A DNA stretch of 5,431 nt from Lutispora sp. Its GTDB lineage: Bacteria; Bacillota; Clostridia; Lutisporales; Lutisporaceae. Positions 4,805 to 5,431 of the stretch are shown piece after piece. Numbering within the stretch: position 1 is the stretch's first letter; every line of letters starts with the position of its first letter. The DNA lies in assembly GCA_030834765.1 (NCBI GenBank), contig JAUQXG010000530.1, positions 1 through 5,431 of the forward strand, read 5' to 3'. The position numbers and the translations under genes were made by a program. The notes below the pieces were generated by a model. That model did no database searches. It was not told where the DNA came from and worked only from the letters and a program-made list of their open reading frames with translations.

Positions 4805-5431
4805 ATGGAAGAGATAAGGTGTGGAGTGCTTGTAATTGGAGGAGGCGCGGCTGGCAGCCGTGCCGCTCTTGAAGCCAAAAGGAGTAATCCTTGGTTGGAT
4901 GTGATGCTAGCAGTTTGCGGGAAATATGGATATAGCGGAAGTACTGACATAGTGGCTTCAGAAGCTTTGGGAATCAATGCACCTTTCAATTTTGAAGGGG
5001 ACGGAGATACCCCAGATATATACTATGACGACATTGTATCCACGGGTGGTGGACTGGGAGATCCAAATCTTTGCAGAGTAATTGCTGATGAATCTGTCGA
5101 CAGACTTCAGGAGCTTATAGATATGGGATTGGAATTTGACAGCAAACAAGGCAGACCCATTCAAAGATTGCTTTCAGGATGTACAAAGGCAAGATCTTTG
5201 ACCTGTGGAGGAACAACCGGCAGGGAAATTGTACGGGTACTTGGAAATGAGAACCATAAAATCGGTGTAAAGGTAATAGAAGATGTAAGAATCATTGAGC
5301 TATTAAAGGATGAAACTGGGAGGGTATGTGGAGCATTAGGGCTAAAAAATGGGCATGAAATAATATTTAAAGCAGGGGCAATCATTTTGGCGACAGGCGG
5401 AGCAGGAAGAATGTTTAGGAAGAATATAAAT
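4805..5431 (+). CDS. FAD-dependent oxidoreductase, fumarate reductase/aspartate oxidase type (3'-truncated by window edge)
   Basis: The frame stays open to the window end and gives 209 N-terminal residues of a family usually 500 or more residues long. The start has VLVIGGGAAG with the dinucleotide-binding GGGAAG at 12-17. SGSTDIVASEALGINAP (44-60) corresponds to the FAD-contacting segment of FrdA/SdhA/NadB. TCGGTTGREIVRVL (133-146) resembles the TGREI-type segment of L-aspartate oxidase and the matching RTG segment of fumarate reductase. ATGGAG (196-201) is the second flavin-binding glycine motif. The substrate-binding and catalytic His/Arg residues lie further downstream and cannot be checked. 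AGGAGG sits only four bases before the ATG, slightly closer than usual. There is no signal peptide, so it is probably cytosolic. It may be cotranscribed with the PreA-like gene 55 bases upstream and may take electrons from or pass them to its Fe-S domain. Family is secure; true fumarate reductase activity is only one option. Confidence 0.9.
   Translation, partial: MEEIRCGVLVIGGGAAGSRAALEAKRSNPWLDVMLAVCGKYGYSGSTDIVASEALGINAPFNFEGDGDTPDIYYDDIVSTGGGLGDPNLCRVIADESVDRLQELIDMGLEFDSKQGRPIQRLLSGCTKARSLTCGGTTGREIVRVLGNENHKIGVKVIEDVRIIELLKDETGRVCGALGLKNGHEIIFKAGAIILATGGAGRMFRKNIN

Noticed and set aside
1..5431. CRISPR array, tRNA, rRNA, insertion sequence or attachment site
   Set aside because: No regularly spaced repeats, tRNA-like cloverleaf, rRNA sequence, transposase or terminal inverted repeats were seen by eye on either strand.

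Overview
The window looks like a catabolic gene cluster from a low-GC Gram-positive anaerobe, most likely a member of the Clostridia. The signs are A+T-rich DNA, strong purine-rich Shine-Dalgarno sequences (AGGAGG, or runs of five to six G), two TTG start codons, flavin and 4Fe-4S enzymes, and an FCD-type GntR regulator. This taxonomic reading is inference from style, not from a marker gene. Every supported gene is on the + strand, and both window edges cut through a gene.

Layout. Positions 3-476 hold the C-terminal part of a first RraA-like (HMG/CHA aldolase-type) protein. Two complete paralogues follow closely at 502-1140 and 1154-1825. After an 84-base gap with small stem-loops comes ubiX (1910-2470), a flavin prenyltransferase with all expected catalytic residues. 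The ubiX stop codon overlaps a well-placed GTG start, but that reading frame closes after 12 codons, which looks like the stub of a lost or truncated coupled gene. An A+T-rich spacer (2471-2739) carries a GntR-type palindrome and a possible promoter ahead of a GntR/FCD regulator gene (2740-3402). A 114-base gap then leads to a PreA-like FMN/4Fe-4S oxidoreductase (3517-4749). Last is the N-terminal 209 codons of a fumarate-reductase/aspartate-oxidase-type flavoprotein (4805 to the window end).

How the genes may work together. RraA-family aldolases of this type cleave 4-hydroxy-4-carboxy/methyl-2-oxo acids to pyruvate plus a second oxo acid, or decarboxylate oxaloacetate. UbiX makes prenylated FMN for UbiD-type (de)carboxylases. 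The PreA-like enzyme and the FAD protein are C=C/C-C redox enzymes. A reasonable inference is an anaerobic route that reduces and/or decarboxylates an unsaturated, aromatic or heterocyclic carboxylic acid and then splits the product by retro-aldol cleavage, controlled by the local GntR protein. The substrate cannot be read from the sequence. A pyrimidine pathway is less likely, because two recalled pyrimidine-contact positions appear changed in the PreA-like protein.

Most notable points: three adjacent RraA-like paralogues with Gly, Glu and Asp at the same active-site position; a complete UbiX with no UbiD in view; the GTGA-coupled stub after ubiX; and the unusual PreA-like plus FAD-protein pairing.
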